Assembly (NCBI GenBank): GCA_014529385.2
Contig: CM043957.1
Location: 85,627,881 to 85,691,880 of the forward strand
Source of the DNA: Adiantum capillus-veneris
Taxonomy: Eukaryota; Streptophyta; Polypodiopsida; Polypodiales; Pteridaceae
Reading direction: 5' to 3'
DNA length: 64,000 nucleotides
Made by a program: the position numbers and the translations under genes. The notes under the pieces were generated by a model. It saw only the letters and a program-made list of their open reading frames with translations. It searched no databases and was not told where the DNA came from. Below, piece after piece: positions 45,332 through 55,831 of the stretch; positions within the stretch are counted from its first letter, which is position 1; every line of letters starts with the position of its first letter.

Positions 45332-47677
45332 CTATCTTGCACGCCGCTCTGAACGCCTCAAAGACTGTGCAGGAGGTGCATCTGGCTGTCCCACATCTAC
45401 ATGATCTCCCAACAAGGGCTGATCTCCCACTTGAGGGTCAATGGGCTGCCCACGAGCAGCCATGGGACCATCATACCGATGACCATCCTCCTCAAATATC
45501 ACACGCCGAACCTCAACCGTTCGCGGTGATGCTCTATACATAGATTCCTCATGAAAAACAACATCATGGCTGCGCACAATCTTCCTGTCAATAGGATCCC
45601 ACAATCGATAACCCATCTCACCAGAGCTACCATAACCCAAGAAGATACATCTCTTGCTCTTTGGATCCAATTTGCTGCGTTTTGCCTTAGGTACATGTAC
45701 ATAAGCTTCACAGCCAAAAACACGAAGGTGACCATACGAAGGTGTCAAACCTGTCCATACCTCTTCAGGCACTTTGAAGCCCAAAGGAACACTAGGTGAA
45801 CGATTTATCAAATGCACAGAAGTGGCAACAGCTTCAGCCCAAAATCCATTTGACAAACCAGCCATAGAAAGCATACTACGGACTTTTTCTTGTATAGTCC
45901 TGTTCATGCGCTGTGCCACACCATTTTGAGGAGGTGTATAGGGAGCACTAAGCTCGCGCCATATACCCTTCTCAACACATAATGTTGTGAAAGCATGAGA
46001 CATAAATTCACCCCCATTGTCCGTAGGTAAGCACTTCAACTTACAACCTGATTGGTTCTCAACAAGAGCCAACCATTGCTTAAATATATCAAACACCATA
46101 TCCTTCTTACGAATGGGGTATGCCCATACCTTCCTGCTAGCATCATCAAGGAACGTAACAAAGTACATAGCACCTCCAAGAGAAGCATTGGGCATCGGCC
46201 CACATACATCACTATGCACCAAAGCTAGCTTTTCCAAAGATCTGTGTGGAACACTTTTCTTATGAGAAGACCGAGCATGTCGACCATAAAGGCAATGCTC
46301 ACAAAACTCAAAACCACCAAAATCTGAAACGGGAATGTAATCCGCAAGTGCCAACAACTTCAAACCTTTCAGTGACATATGCCCCAAACGCTGATGCCAT
46401 AAAGGAGCAGGAGGTTGCTCAGTGATCCCCACAATGTGATCAGCCACACTAGCTACACAAAGGGAATACAACGTATTCCTCTTAGCACCTTTAACCAAAA
46501 CAAGGCTGCCCTTAGTGAGCTTCCAACCCCAATCACCAAAAGATACATTGAAACCAAGTGAATCCAACTGACCCACACTAATCAAGCTTTTTGCAAGAGC
46601 CGGCACATGACGTACACGCTGCAAGACAAACATAGTAGAGTTTGGCATAGCCAAATGAATATCCCCAATGCCATGAATCTGCATAGAACGCCCATCGGCA
46701 ATCCTGACAGTACATGTGCTCGAAGCATCATAGTCATGAAACCACGACCTATGAGGTGTAACGTGAAAAGAAGCACCACTGTCAATGACCCAATCCATAG
46801 GCATACTACTCTCATGAGTGAGAAGAAAAGCGTCATCAAAATAGGATGCAAGCAACACATCACCAAGCTCTTCACTAGTAGCACTAGTCGGAGCACATAC
46901 ATGGTCATCTTGAGAGCTACACTCTCCCTGTGTTGCATTTAACTCCTCAATCTTGACATTGGACTTAGGCTTGTCCTTAGTATCATGGTCTTCCTTCTTA
47001 CCATCTCCATTTTCCCTTTTCCACTTGTAGCAATCCTTTTTGAAATGGCCTTTTCTACCACAATGAAAACATTCCACATCCTTTTTACTTGTGCCTGCAC
47101 GGGACTTGCTTCTAGATTTACCCCTGTTGGACTTATACTTGTCCATAGTCCTGCCTCTGAAAACCATTGCACTAGAAGACTTACTACCTGCATTATTCTT
47201 TCGATTAATCTCTTCCGTGAGAAGACTAGACTCCACATTAGTACTTGTCAACTCATCCGCAGGAACCGAGTTACTTATGGCTGTCCTAAATGTGTCCCAT
47301 GACTCAGGCAACGTGACAAGTAAAAACATAGCTTTTACATTGTCCTCAAACGTAATTTTCTGCGTAGCAAGTTGGCTGAAAATTGTATTGAACTCATTCA
47401 AATGCGCATTCATGGAAGCACCTTCCTCCATTCGCAAATCAATAAGCTTTTTAATCCAATACACCATAGAAGCAGCCGAATGCTTATCATACATATCGCA
47501 AATCCGCTGCCATAGCTCATCAGCTCCACCCTGTGCATCTTTCACATTGTAATAAACAGACTTTGAAAGGGAAAGCCTAATGGTAGACCTGCACATCTCA
47601 TCCAACTCCTCCCAATCATCCCTCTCCATGTTCTCTGGCTTAACTCCCTGCAACTTTAGAGGTCGAATCTGTTTCTT
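45332..47677 (-). pseudogene. gag-PR-INT part of E8-2 polyprotein
   Basis: An open stretch between two TAG codons (47678-47680 and 45332-45334). Zinc knuckle CFHCGRKGHFKKDC, protease WVIDSGASFHVT, integrase HQRLGHMSLKG with FCEHCLYG, DVCGPMPNASLGG and PTDNGGEFMS are all readable. E8-1 has a sense codon at both stop positions. Without the two stops this would be a continuous polyprotein. Confidence 0.92.
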
Positions 47678-47773
47678 CTACACCAAGACATCCCAAATCT
47701 GATCTTTCCAATATGAGAAATTAGCACCATCCAATTTCTCAATATTGAAAACTGTGTCCTCTTTAGTGCCCAT
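47678..47773 (-). pseudogene. N-terminal end of E8-2 gag
   Basis: From ATG at 47773 (MGTKEDTVFNIEKLDGANFS) to the TAG at 47678-47680, which is CAG in E8-1 (55925-55927). This early stop would prevent any normal product from E8-2. Confidence 0.88.
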
Positions 47774-48948
47774 TACAACAAGAATGCAACAATGAGAAAC
47801 CTGTAACCAACCAACAAACTGCCACAACAAAGTAGTGTTGCAAATCTCACAACACCTGCTGCTCAATCAAAGAGCAAACGCATAGAGTATAAATCAGCCC
47901 ATAATATGGTCAAAAAAACATACGTAGAAATCCACAAACAAATGCATAAACCCGTGACACCTGTAACTCAACCGGCCTAGGCAAACTGTGCCACAAAATG
48001 CATCAACAATGAGCTGTCATAGAGGCATAAACATACTCCATGTCTGAATAACCACAATAGAGACATAAGCTGACCAAGCTTACACATATCCGTGAGCATA
48101 AATGGATCCAAGTGATCATATAACCAATGCACAAGCTCAACGAAGTCCAATCTCTACTGTCAACCAAGTACCTATCCGTACTCAAACCGCAACACTGCAA
48201 GCAAGAGCAAACCCGCTCTATGTATAAGTGAACCAAATCTCCACAATATCATGCATAAAGAGTGTCTGTCAAACTGCCATATCCACATCCATCAACATAC
48301 ATAGATGATGTAAACCTGTAGCTCAAGAACACGCATAAACATACTGCCCATAAGAGTAGAAGCTCCCACTCAAACCACAACCATATACATGGCTGTCCCA
48401 AAGTCAAAATACATGTTTTGTAACCACAGAAGAAACCTGTATCCAAAGCTCCCTGTAACCTGTAACCTGTAACCTGTACCCGTACCTGTACCTGTACCTG
48501 CACATGTACCTGTACCTGTAGTCGAAGAAGACAATGTCGCCAAACTCCCACTCTATCTGTGTGTATGAGTCCACTCCAAGAAGAGGCTACACACTCTCAA
48601 ATGAGCTGTGGGCTCACGTAAGTGGAAGACACTACAACAATGGCACCTGTAATGGCTATGGAAGCTCTGGCAACAGAAAACTACCAAAGAGAGCTGAAAA
48701 ACGCAGCTCCTAGTCTGTAGCTTGGATGGGATTTCTAATGGCACGAATGGCTCCGAAAGGGGGGTTAAACCCCAGGACGCTTGATGAAAATACTCGCGGA
48801 GTGCTGAACCTTCCAATGCCAAGCTCAGAAAAACCTTCTGCTCTTTAGAAATGCGCGCGTGCGCGAAACCGAAAAACGGCAATGAAACAGCAGCAAGTTT
48901 CAACACACTCAACAATGATGATGAAGCTCTCAATGCTCTCACTACCAA
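47774..48948 (-). other. leader of E8-2
   Basis: Long (about 1.2 kb) untranslated leader, as in E8-1, with an ACAGGT-type tandem repeat at about 48450-48520. Open frames inside are short and not kept cleanly between copies. Confidence 0.7.
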
Positions 48949-48960
48949 GCTCTGATACCA
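48949..48960 (-). other. primer-binding site of E8-2 (initiator Met tRNA)
   Basis: The minus strand reads TGGTATCAGAGC, two bases from the LTR. Confidence 0.92.
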
Positions 48961-48962
48961 CT

Positions 48963-49149
48963 TGTTGGGATCGGAGAGCACACACACAGAGAGCCAACAC
49001 GAAGAAGGAGATAGACACAGTGTGTGGCGGGGCGGTACTCACACTACAATGTGTAGTTATGAGTATAGTTATTATGAATGAGTAAATGAATGGCTGTACA
49101 TGGGCGGCTAAACAACGGGCAGCCGGGCACACGGGCCTTTAACCCAACA
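48963..49149 (-). mobile_element. 5' LTR of E8-2
   Basis: 187 bp, TG to CA intact. Confidence 0.94.
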
Positions 49150-49559
49150 GGCACCTCAAGTACCTTAATCATGCAGCAAGTCAAGCACCTCAAGCATGGA
49201 GCCAGTCAAGCACCTCAAGCATCTTAATCAAGCACCTCAAGCACGACAAGCACCTCGAGCTTGGGCCGTGTTCCCACCTCAAGCTCAGCCCTAGCTTACC
49301 TAAGGTCAAAGGACTTTTACACACATTTATTGGAGGTCTTCAATGAAGCTAACCCTAAGGTCTTATGCTCCATTGGTTAGCCTTGCTCTTTGATAGACCA
49401 TCTCCCTTTTGGGCCCCTATACCATTGGCCTCGTGTTGAGATAGATCTATAAACACATATCTATATCTTAACACTTGTTCTCGTTTATTCTCCCACATTA
49501 AGTGATCAATTTAATATGAGAAAATCATTTGGGTTGGTTAGATATTAGATTTTATGACA

Positions 49560-49575
49560 TTACCTCTCTCTTGAA
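49560..49575 (-). other. purine-rich tract of E6
   Basis: The minus strand reads TCAAGAGAGAGGTAA just before the LTR start, as in E3. Confidence 0.75.
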
Positions 49576-49918
49576 ATCATAGTCGTCCTCGACTATGAGG
49601 TAGAAGAGATAATGTCTTAGTCATTAGTCAATCGTACTTAGCGGGTAAAGGATCCCTTTTTACCCTACGACATCTTTCCAAGATGGATGACTAATCCATT
49701 TGGTGCTTGGGAGACATAGCTGCCGCAAGCATGTCTGCTCTTTAGTCCATTTCATTCTCCCAAAGTAGAGTGACAAATTCTACTTGGTGTTTGAGAGACG
49801 TCGTCATCACAAACATGATTCTAAGCATGCATACTAGTAAAATTTGTGCACAATTAAAAAGAGGACTAGTCATATAAGACAAAAACATGAGTCATTTAAA
49901 AGAAATTTGTACATTTGC

Positions 49919-50635
49919 TTACTCTAATGTAGCATTGTAAGCATTGACAAGGTTCATACTATCCTTAAGTTGTACTCCTTGCATCCATTTAGCATCTTCA
50001 AAAGGATAATTTTTGAACTTAATAAGATACCGTCGGATTATCTTACCATGTCGTAGTACCTTGTCTTCATGTCGAAGGACAGCTTCGGGTTGTAGCACCT
50101 CTTCTTGGTCTTCGACTTCGGGAGGGTCTTCAATAATTGGTTCAATTGGTGGCTCTCCTTTGTAGGGCTTAAGTAAGCTTACATGAAAAGCATTGTGTAT
50201 AAGCCAATGGTTGGGCAACTTGAGTTGATAAGTTGTCTCATTGATAGGCTTCAAGATTTGGAAAGGACCATAGTATCTTTTTGCTAGTTTAGCATAATAC
50301 TTTTGATGGCCCGTAGGATTTTTGCCCGTCGTTTGCCTTAATCGAGCCTTAGGAAACTTGAGGAAGACCCAATCATTTTCTTTGAACATTAAGGCTCTTC
50401 TGTGCTTATCAGCAGCAGCTTTTTGCCTTTGTTGAGAGATGGCTATAGCCTCCCTAATCTTTTGAAAAGATTCTTGTAGGTCACGACTATACTCATCGGC
50501 GGTGAAGATCTTCCCATGTACTTTCAGTAGCAAGGGACTTTTAGGTCTTCCCTCTATGATCTCGAAAGGTGCTTTCCCCGTAGAAGTATGTACAGTATTA
50601 TTGTAGGCATACTCTACTAGCGGTAAATACTTTTC
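49919..50635 (-). pseudogene. integrase C-terminus and chromodomain of E6
   Basis: Continues the pol frame after a TGA at 50636-50638, where E3 has TGG (QWEKYLPL). It contains the GPFQILKPINETTYQLKLP segment and a terminal chromodomain-like stretch YLIKFKNYPFEDAKWM, ending at 49919. In chromoviruses this domain binds modified histone and steers integration (family knowledge). Confidence 0.85.
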
Positions 50636-53000
50636 TCATTGTGAGCATTGATCTACTTGGGTAACATAAGTTTTGAGTAGATTGAGTATCGTAAGATTGG
50701 CTATCTCACTTTGGCCATCCGTTTGTGGGTGATAGGCCGAAGAGAAATTCAATCTTGTTCCTAAATTTTCAAAGAGACCTTTCCAGAACTTACTGGTCAT
50801 TCTAGGATCTCTATCTGACACGATGGATGTGGGTAATCCATGGTGCTTGAAAATCTGAGATATGAAGAGAGTTGCCATTTGGTGTGCCTTAATAGTCTTT
50901 TTGACAGGAATGAAATGTGCTTGCTTGCTAAACCTGTCAACTATTGTCCATATTCTTGTATTCCCATGGATAGACTTGGGCAATCCAAAGATGAAATCCA
51001 TGGATATACTCTCCCATGGTGAATTTGGAATAGGCAATGGCTGGAGTAATCCAGGTTGCTTCCCTCTATCATACTTGGTCTTTTGGCATACTACACATTT
51101 TGAAACATACTCTTGTATGTCCACTTTCATGGTAGGCCGATAGAAATACGTCTCTACTCCTCGGAGAGTAGGTTGAATACCTCTATGCCCTGCACATGGA
51201 GGAGCATGGGATTCATACATAACCTTCTCACGAAGGGAATGAGTAACACATAGCCTATTGCCGTGGAGAAGATAACCATCCTGCAAGGTGAATGGTTCCT
51301 CTTTCTTCCCCAAAGCAAGGGCTGACATTATGTCTCTAAAGTCAGGGTCAGTAGCATACTCATCTATCATAGAGGATAGATCATTGTGAGTAGCTATAGA
51401 CACCGCATTAACTTTTGGTCGTCGTGAAAGTGCATCAGCAACTTGATTGTGCTTACCAGCTATGTGAGCAATATGGAAATTAAATTGCGAAAGAAAATTT
51501 GCCCACCTCATTTGTTTGTCGGAAAGCTTGGTTTGCGTCATGAAATACTTGAGACTTTGGTGGTCGGTTCGTAGGATAAATGGAGTCCCCAATAGGTAGT
51601 GCTTCCATGTGTCTAGGGTATGTAGAACAGCTAAAAGCTCTTTCTCATAAATGCCCAAGACTCGTTCATCACCATTGAGCCTTCGGCTCTCATATGCTAT
51701 GGCATGTCCTTCTTGAAGCAAAACCGCTCCAAGGCAATCACCACAAGCATCACATTGGACCTCAAATGGCTTTGAGAGATCCGGAAGCACGAGGACTGGT
51801 TGGGAAGTAAGCTTCTCTTTGAGTTTTTCAAAAGAATTTTTCTCCTTAGCAGTCCATACAAACTTAACGTTCTTCTTAGTTAAGTCGTGTAGTGGTCCTG
51901 CTACTTGAGAGAATTTTGCTATGAAGCGTCTATAGTATGCACACATACCAATAAAGCTTCTTAGCTCATGTAGATTTCTTGGGTTAGGCCATGCTTTTAT
52001 TACCTCTAACTTTGATGGATCCATTTGGATACCATCTTTAGAGATAATATGACCTAAGTATTGAATCTCTTGAAGGAAGAATTCGCTTTTCTTTTGGTTG
52101 AGATAAAGCTTGTTCTCCCTCAATGCTTGAAAAATCACTTGGAGATGCTGCTTATGTTCCTCCAAAGACTTGGAGTAGATGATGATATCATCAAAGAACA
52201 CTCCAGTGAATTTTCGATATGGTCTAAAAATTTTCTCCATCAAACGATTGAATGTAGTTGGTGCATTAGTCAAGCCAAAAGGCATGACTAGATATTCATA
52301 AAGACCAAATGTTGTGCGAAACGCGGTCTTTAAGATATCTTCATCCACTATCCTTATTTGATGATAGCCACTCTTAAGGTCAATCCTACTGAAGTAGGTA
52401 GAACCTTGTAGCTTATCAAATAGATCTTCTACCCGAGGTACGGGAAATCTGTTTTTGATAGTGATATGGTTTAGTGCTCGATATTCCACACACATACGGT
52501 ATGTACCATCTTTCTTTTGCACTAAAAGGACTGGAGAACAAAAGGGAGAGGAACTAGGCCTCACCATCCCTTTGTCTACCAGCTCTTGTACTTGCCTCAT
52601 GATCTCCTCTTGTTGAGCTTGTGAGACTCGATAAGGAGGCTTGTTAGGTGGTGAGCTTCCAGGAAGGATCTCAATACGATGGTCATCATCCCCTCGTTTT
52701 GGAGGTAAGTCCATAGGGATATCATCGATGAACACATCTTGGAATCCTTTTAGAAAATTAGACAAGTCTAACTCTTCTTGATTCCTATCATTTACATTTG
52801 ATGAAACATTAGTATCTTTTGTAGACTCTTTGACAAAAATCATGTACGCAGAAACTGAGCTCTTCATTGACTTATCAAAAGAAAGAGGATTTACAAGTGG
52901 AATAGTGCGACCATGCTCACTAGCATCTATATACATGTTCTTTCCCTTGTAAGTGAAGTAAATTCTCCTTTCACGGAACTTCATGTTGGGCAGCCATGCG
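50636..53000 (-). pseudogene. RT, RNase H and integrase core of E6
   Basis: About 785 open codons. RT: CVEYRALNHITIKNRFPVP, DLKSGYHQIRI, PFGLTNAPTTFN and catalytic VFFDDIIIYSK. RNase H: FEVQCDACGDCLGAVLLQEG, then HIAGKHNQVADALSR. Integrase: HAPPCAGHRGIQPTLRG with KCVVCQKTK (zinc domain), MDFIFGLPK, VSDRDPRMTSKFWKGL and SSAYHPQTDGQSEIAN. The frame begins after a +1 frameshift near 52985-52990 (CAAC where E3 has AGT) and ends with TGA in place of Trp. No proper start codon, as expected for a fused pol. Confidence 0.93.
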
Positions 53001-53177
53001 ATCAAACCATGGTGCCCCTAGGATAACATCCTGATGTTGGAGAGGAGAGATGAAGAAGTCTTCTTTGTCGACATAGCTTTGGACATGAAGCCTCAACTTC
53101 CCAATCAAGGGAGTAACGGAGGCTTGTTGTCCCTTGAAAGCTGCATCAGTGACTACTATATCTCCCATCTCAAAAGC
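52971..53177 (-). pseudogene. end of protease region of E6
   Basis: In the gag frame after the TAA at 53178-53180 (CAA in E3). It reads FKGQQASVTPLIGKLRLHV and GAPWFDRMAA and then loses the frame at the +1 insertion. Confidence 0.8.
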
Positions 53178-54464
53178 TTAAATGCCCAACTTGGTGGCCA
53201 ACTCTATTGATATGAAGTTAAGAGTAGAGCCAGGGTCAAACAAGATGAAGGCATCATGCTCTCTTACCTTTCCCCAAGCATAGGAGAGTGATGATCCTTT
53301 GCAATGAGCATCCTCTTTTGGAGCTTCGATGGTGGAAGCTCTAGGAGTCTCATTGCTAGTATTCTTCTTGGGGCAAGAACAATAGCCATGTCCTTGATCT
53401 CCACACTTGAAACACTTATGGTCCTTGCGAAAAGCTTCAAGCTCTTCAGGAGAGAGTTTATTTTTACCTTTGTAAACTCCCTTCTCCTTGGACCGATTGT
53501 TGTTGTTGTTGTTGTTGTTGGAAGTGCCTTGGGAATTATTTTGAGCATTGGATTTCCCCTTTGTATCATTTTTATCTTTGTTTTCCATGGGCTTGACATT
53601 ACGTCTAGCCCCTTGATGGAAATTGATGCGTGAAGCAACCATGGTGTGGTGGATTACTTCGGTAATAGTACCGGGCCGTTGAGAGTTGATGTATTCGGCC
53701 ATCTCTTCAGGTAATCCCGCACAGAATTGTTGTCTTTGCTCGGCAAAGTCTATCTTTTGAAAGACAGTAGCTTTGAGATGTAAATCCCAAAACTTGTCTA
53801 CATACTTGTTGATAGACTCATGAGAGAGAAGCTTCAAGCCGCGCCATTCGGTAAGAACTTTATCTTTAGTATCGCTTGGCAGAAATTGCTTCATGATGGA
53901 AACTCGTAGAGTTTTCCATGTCTTTGGGGCTTCTCCATTGCCACGAAGTCTAGCCCACCATTGACGAGCTGATTTTTGGAAGTGCATAGCTACATGACGT
54001 AGCTTGGAGGACTCTGTGAAGCCCTCGTCCCCAAAGGCCGCGTCAAATTGTTGGATGAAGGCCAAGACTTTGTCGGTAGCACCAAAGGTGCCATCGTAGG
54101 TGATAAAAGAGATACTCTTTCCTCCCTCCTTGAACTTCTTTAGCTTTTGTGACCTTCGCCATGCAGGAAATGATTTGCGATGTCCTCCCCTCTTGTATTC
54201 TCTAGGAGAATAGCCATAACTTTCATCGGAAGAGGAGGAAGGTGAAGAAGAAGGAGAAGAGGGTGACCTCCTCCTAGCCCTTTTCTTCCTTTGTTTCCTC
54301 TCTTGCCTTTCAGAGTGATGAGGAGAAGGACTATGGGTTGCTCTTTTCCTCTTGGGAGGAGTAGGCGATCGTCTAAACCGCATTCTTCGTGGAGCCACAT
54401 CTTCAGAAGAACTTAGACCTTCATTGCTTTCTTTCTCTTTGGATTCCTCCTCTCGAATGGGAGA
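53178..54464 (-). pseudogene. C-terminal gag and start of protease of E6
   Basis: Continues gag from 60114 after removal of E8-1. Arg/Ser-rich segment (RRRSPSSPSSSPSSSSDES), capsid (KSARQWWARLRGN), zinc knuckle CFKCGDQGHGYCSC, protease FDPGSTLNFIS. An AAC run gives a short poly-Asn stretch near 53505-53525. Closed by TAA at 53178. Confidence 0.9.
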
Positions 54465-54651
54465 TGTTGGGTTAAAGGCTCGTGTGTCTGGCTGCCCGTT
54501 GTTCAGCCGCCCATGTACAGCCATTCATTTACTCATTCATAATAACTATACTCATAACTACACATTGTAGTGTGAGTACCGCCCCGCTATACACTGTGTC
54601 TATCTCCTTCTTCGTGTTGGCTCTCTGTGTGTGTGCTCTCCGATCCCAACA
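54465..54651 (+). mobile_element. 5' LTR of E8-1
   Basis: 187 bp, starts TGTTGGGTTAAAGG and ends CCCAACA. Confidence 0.96.
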
Positions 54652-54653
54652 AG

Positions 54654-54665
54654 TGGTATCAGAGC
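54654..54665 (+). other. primer-binding site of E8-1 (initiator Met tRNA)
   Basis: TGGTATCAGAGC, two bases after the LTR. Confidence 0.95.
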
Positions 54666-55831
54666 TTGGTAGTGAGAGCATTGAGAGCTTCATCATCATT
54701 GTTGAGTGTGTTGAAACTTGCTGCTGTTTCATTGCCGTTTTTCGGTTTCGCGCACGCGCGCATTTCCAAAGAGCAGAAGGTTTTTCTGAGCTTGGCATTG
54801 GAAGGTTCAGCACTCTGCGAGTATTTTCAAAGGTGTCCTGGAGTTTAACCCCCCTTTCGGAGCCATTCGTGCCATTAGAAATCCCATCCGAGCTACAGAC
54901 TAGGAGCTACGTTTTTCATCTCTCTTTGGTAGTTTTCTGCTGCCAGAGCTTCCATAGCCATTACAGGTGCCATTGTTGTAGTGTCTTCCACTTACGTGAG
55001 CCCACAGCTCATTTGAGAGTGTGTAGCCTCTTCTTGGAGTGGCCTCATACACACAGATAGAGTGGGAGTTTGGCGACATTGTCTTCTTCGACTACAGGTA
55101 CAGGTACAAGTGCAGGTACAGGTACAGGTACGGGTACAGGTTACAGGTTACAGGGAGCTTTGGATACAGGTTTCTTCTGTGGTTACAAAACATGTATTTT
55201 GACTGTGGGACAGCCATGCATATGGTTGTGGTTTGAGTGGGAGCTTCTACTCTTCTGGGCAGTCTGTTTATGCGTGTTCTTGAGCTACAGGTTTACATCA
55301 TCTATGTATGTTGATGGATGTGGATATGGCAGTTTGACAGACACTCTTTATGCATGATATTGTGGAGATTTGGTTCACTTATACATAGAGCGGGTTTGCT
55401 CTTGCTTACAGTGTTGCGGTTTGAGTACGGACAGGTACTTGGTTGACAGTAGAGATTGGACTTCGTTGAGCTTGTGCATTGGTTATATGCTCACTTGGAT
55501 CCATTTATGCTCACGGATTTGTGTAAGCTTGGTCAGCTTATGTCTCTATTGTGGTTATTCAGACATGGAGTATGTTTATGCCTCTATGACAGCTCATTGT
55601 TGATGCATTTTGTGGCACGGTTTGCCTAGGCCGGTTGAGTTACAGGTGTCACAGGTTTATGCATTTGTTTGTGGATTTCTACGTACGTTTTTTGACCATA
55701 TTATGGGCTGATTTATACTCTATGCGTTTGCTCTTTGATTGAGCAGCAAGTGTTGTCAGATTTGCAACACTACTTTGTTGTGGCAGTTTGTTGGTTGGTT
55801 ACAGGTTTCTCATTGTTGCATTCTTGTTGTA
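54666..55831 (+). other. long leader of E8-1 with ACAGGT repeats
   Basis: About 1.17 kb between primer site and the gag ATG. It has an irregular (ACAGGT)n tract at 55096-55155, whose unit pattern differs from that of E8-2. A 192-codon frame here (54482-55060) starts within the LTR and is not supported as a gene. Confidence 0.75.

Larger units (their letters stand above)
43485..49149 (-). mobile_element. E8-2: short-LTR Ty1/copia element in the E6 LTR
   Basis: 5665 bp, LTRs 187 bp each. Flanking 5-mers are GCCAC (43480-43484) and GGCAC (49150-49154); the empty site has GGCAC, so the left copy mutated once. The left LTR starts TATTGGG instead of TGTTGGG. LTRs differ at five positions by my count. 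Same family as E8-1 and in the opposite orientation. Confidence 0.95.
42294..49559 (-). mobile_element. 3' LTR of E6, interrupted by E8-2
   Basis: LTR pieces 42294-43484 and 49150-49559 flank E8-2. The uninterrupted version is at 60772-62403, where the junction reads GCTTCTCAAGGCACCTC. Confidence 0.95.

Noticed and set aside
54482-55060. 192-codon open frame in the E8-1 LTR and leader
   Set aside because: It begins inside the LTR, crosses the primer-binding site, and the E8-2 counterpart does not keep one continuous frame. Open by chance in a non-coding leader.
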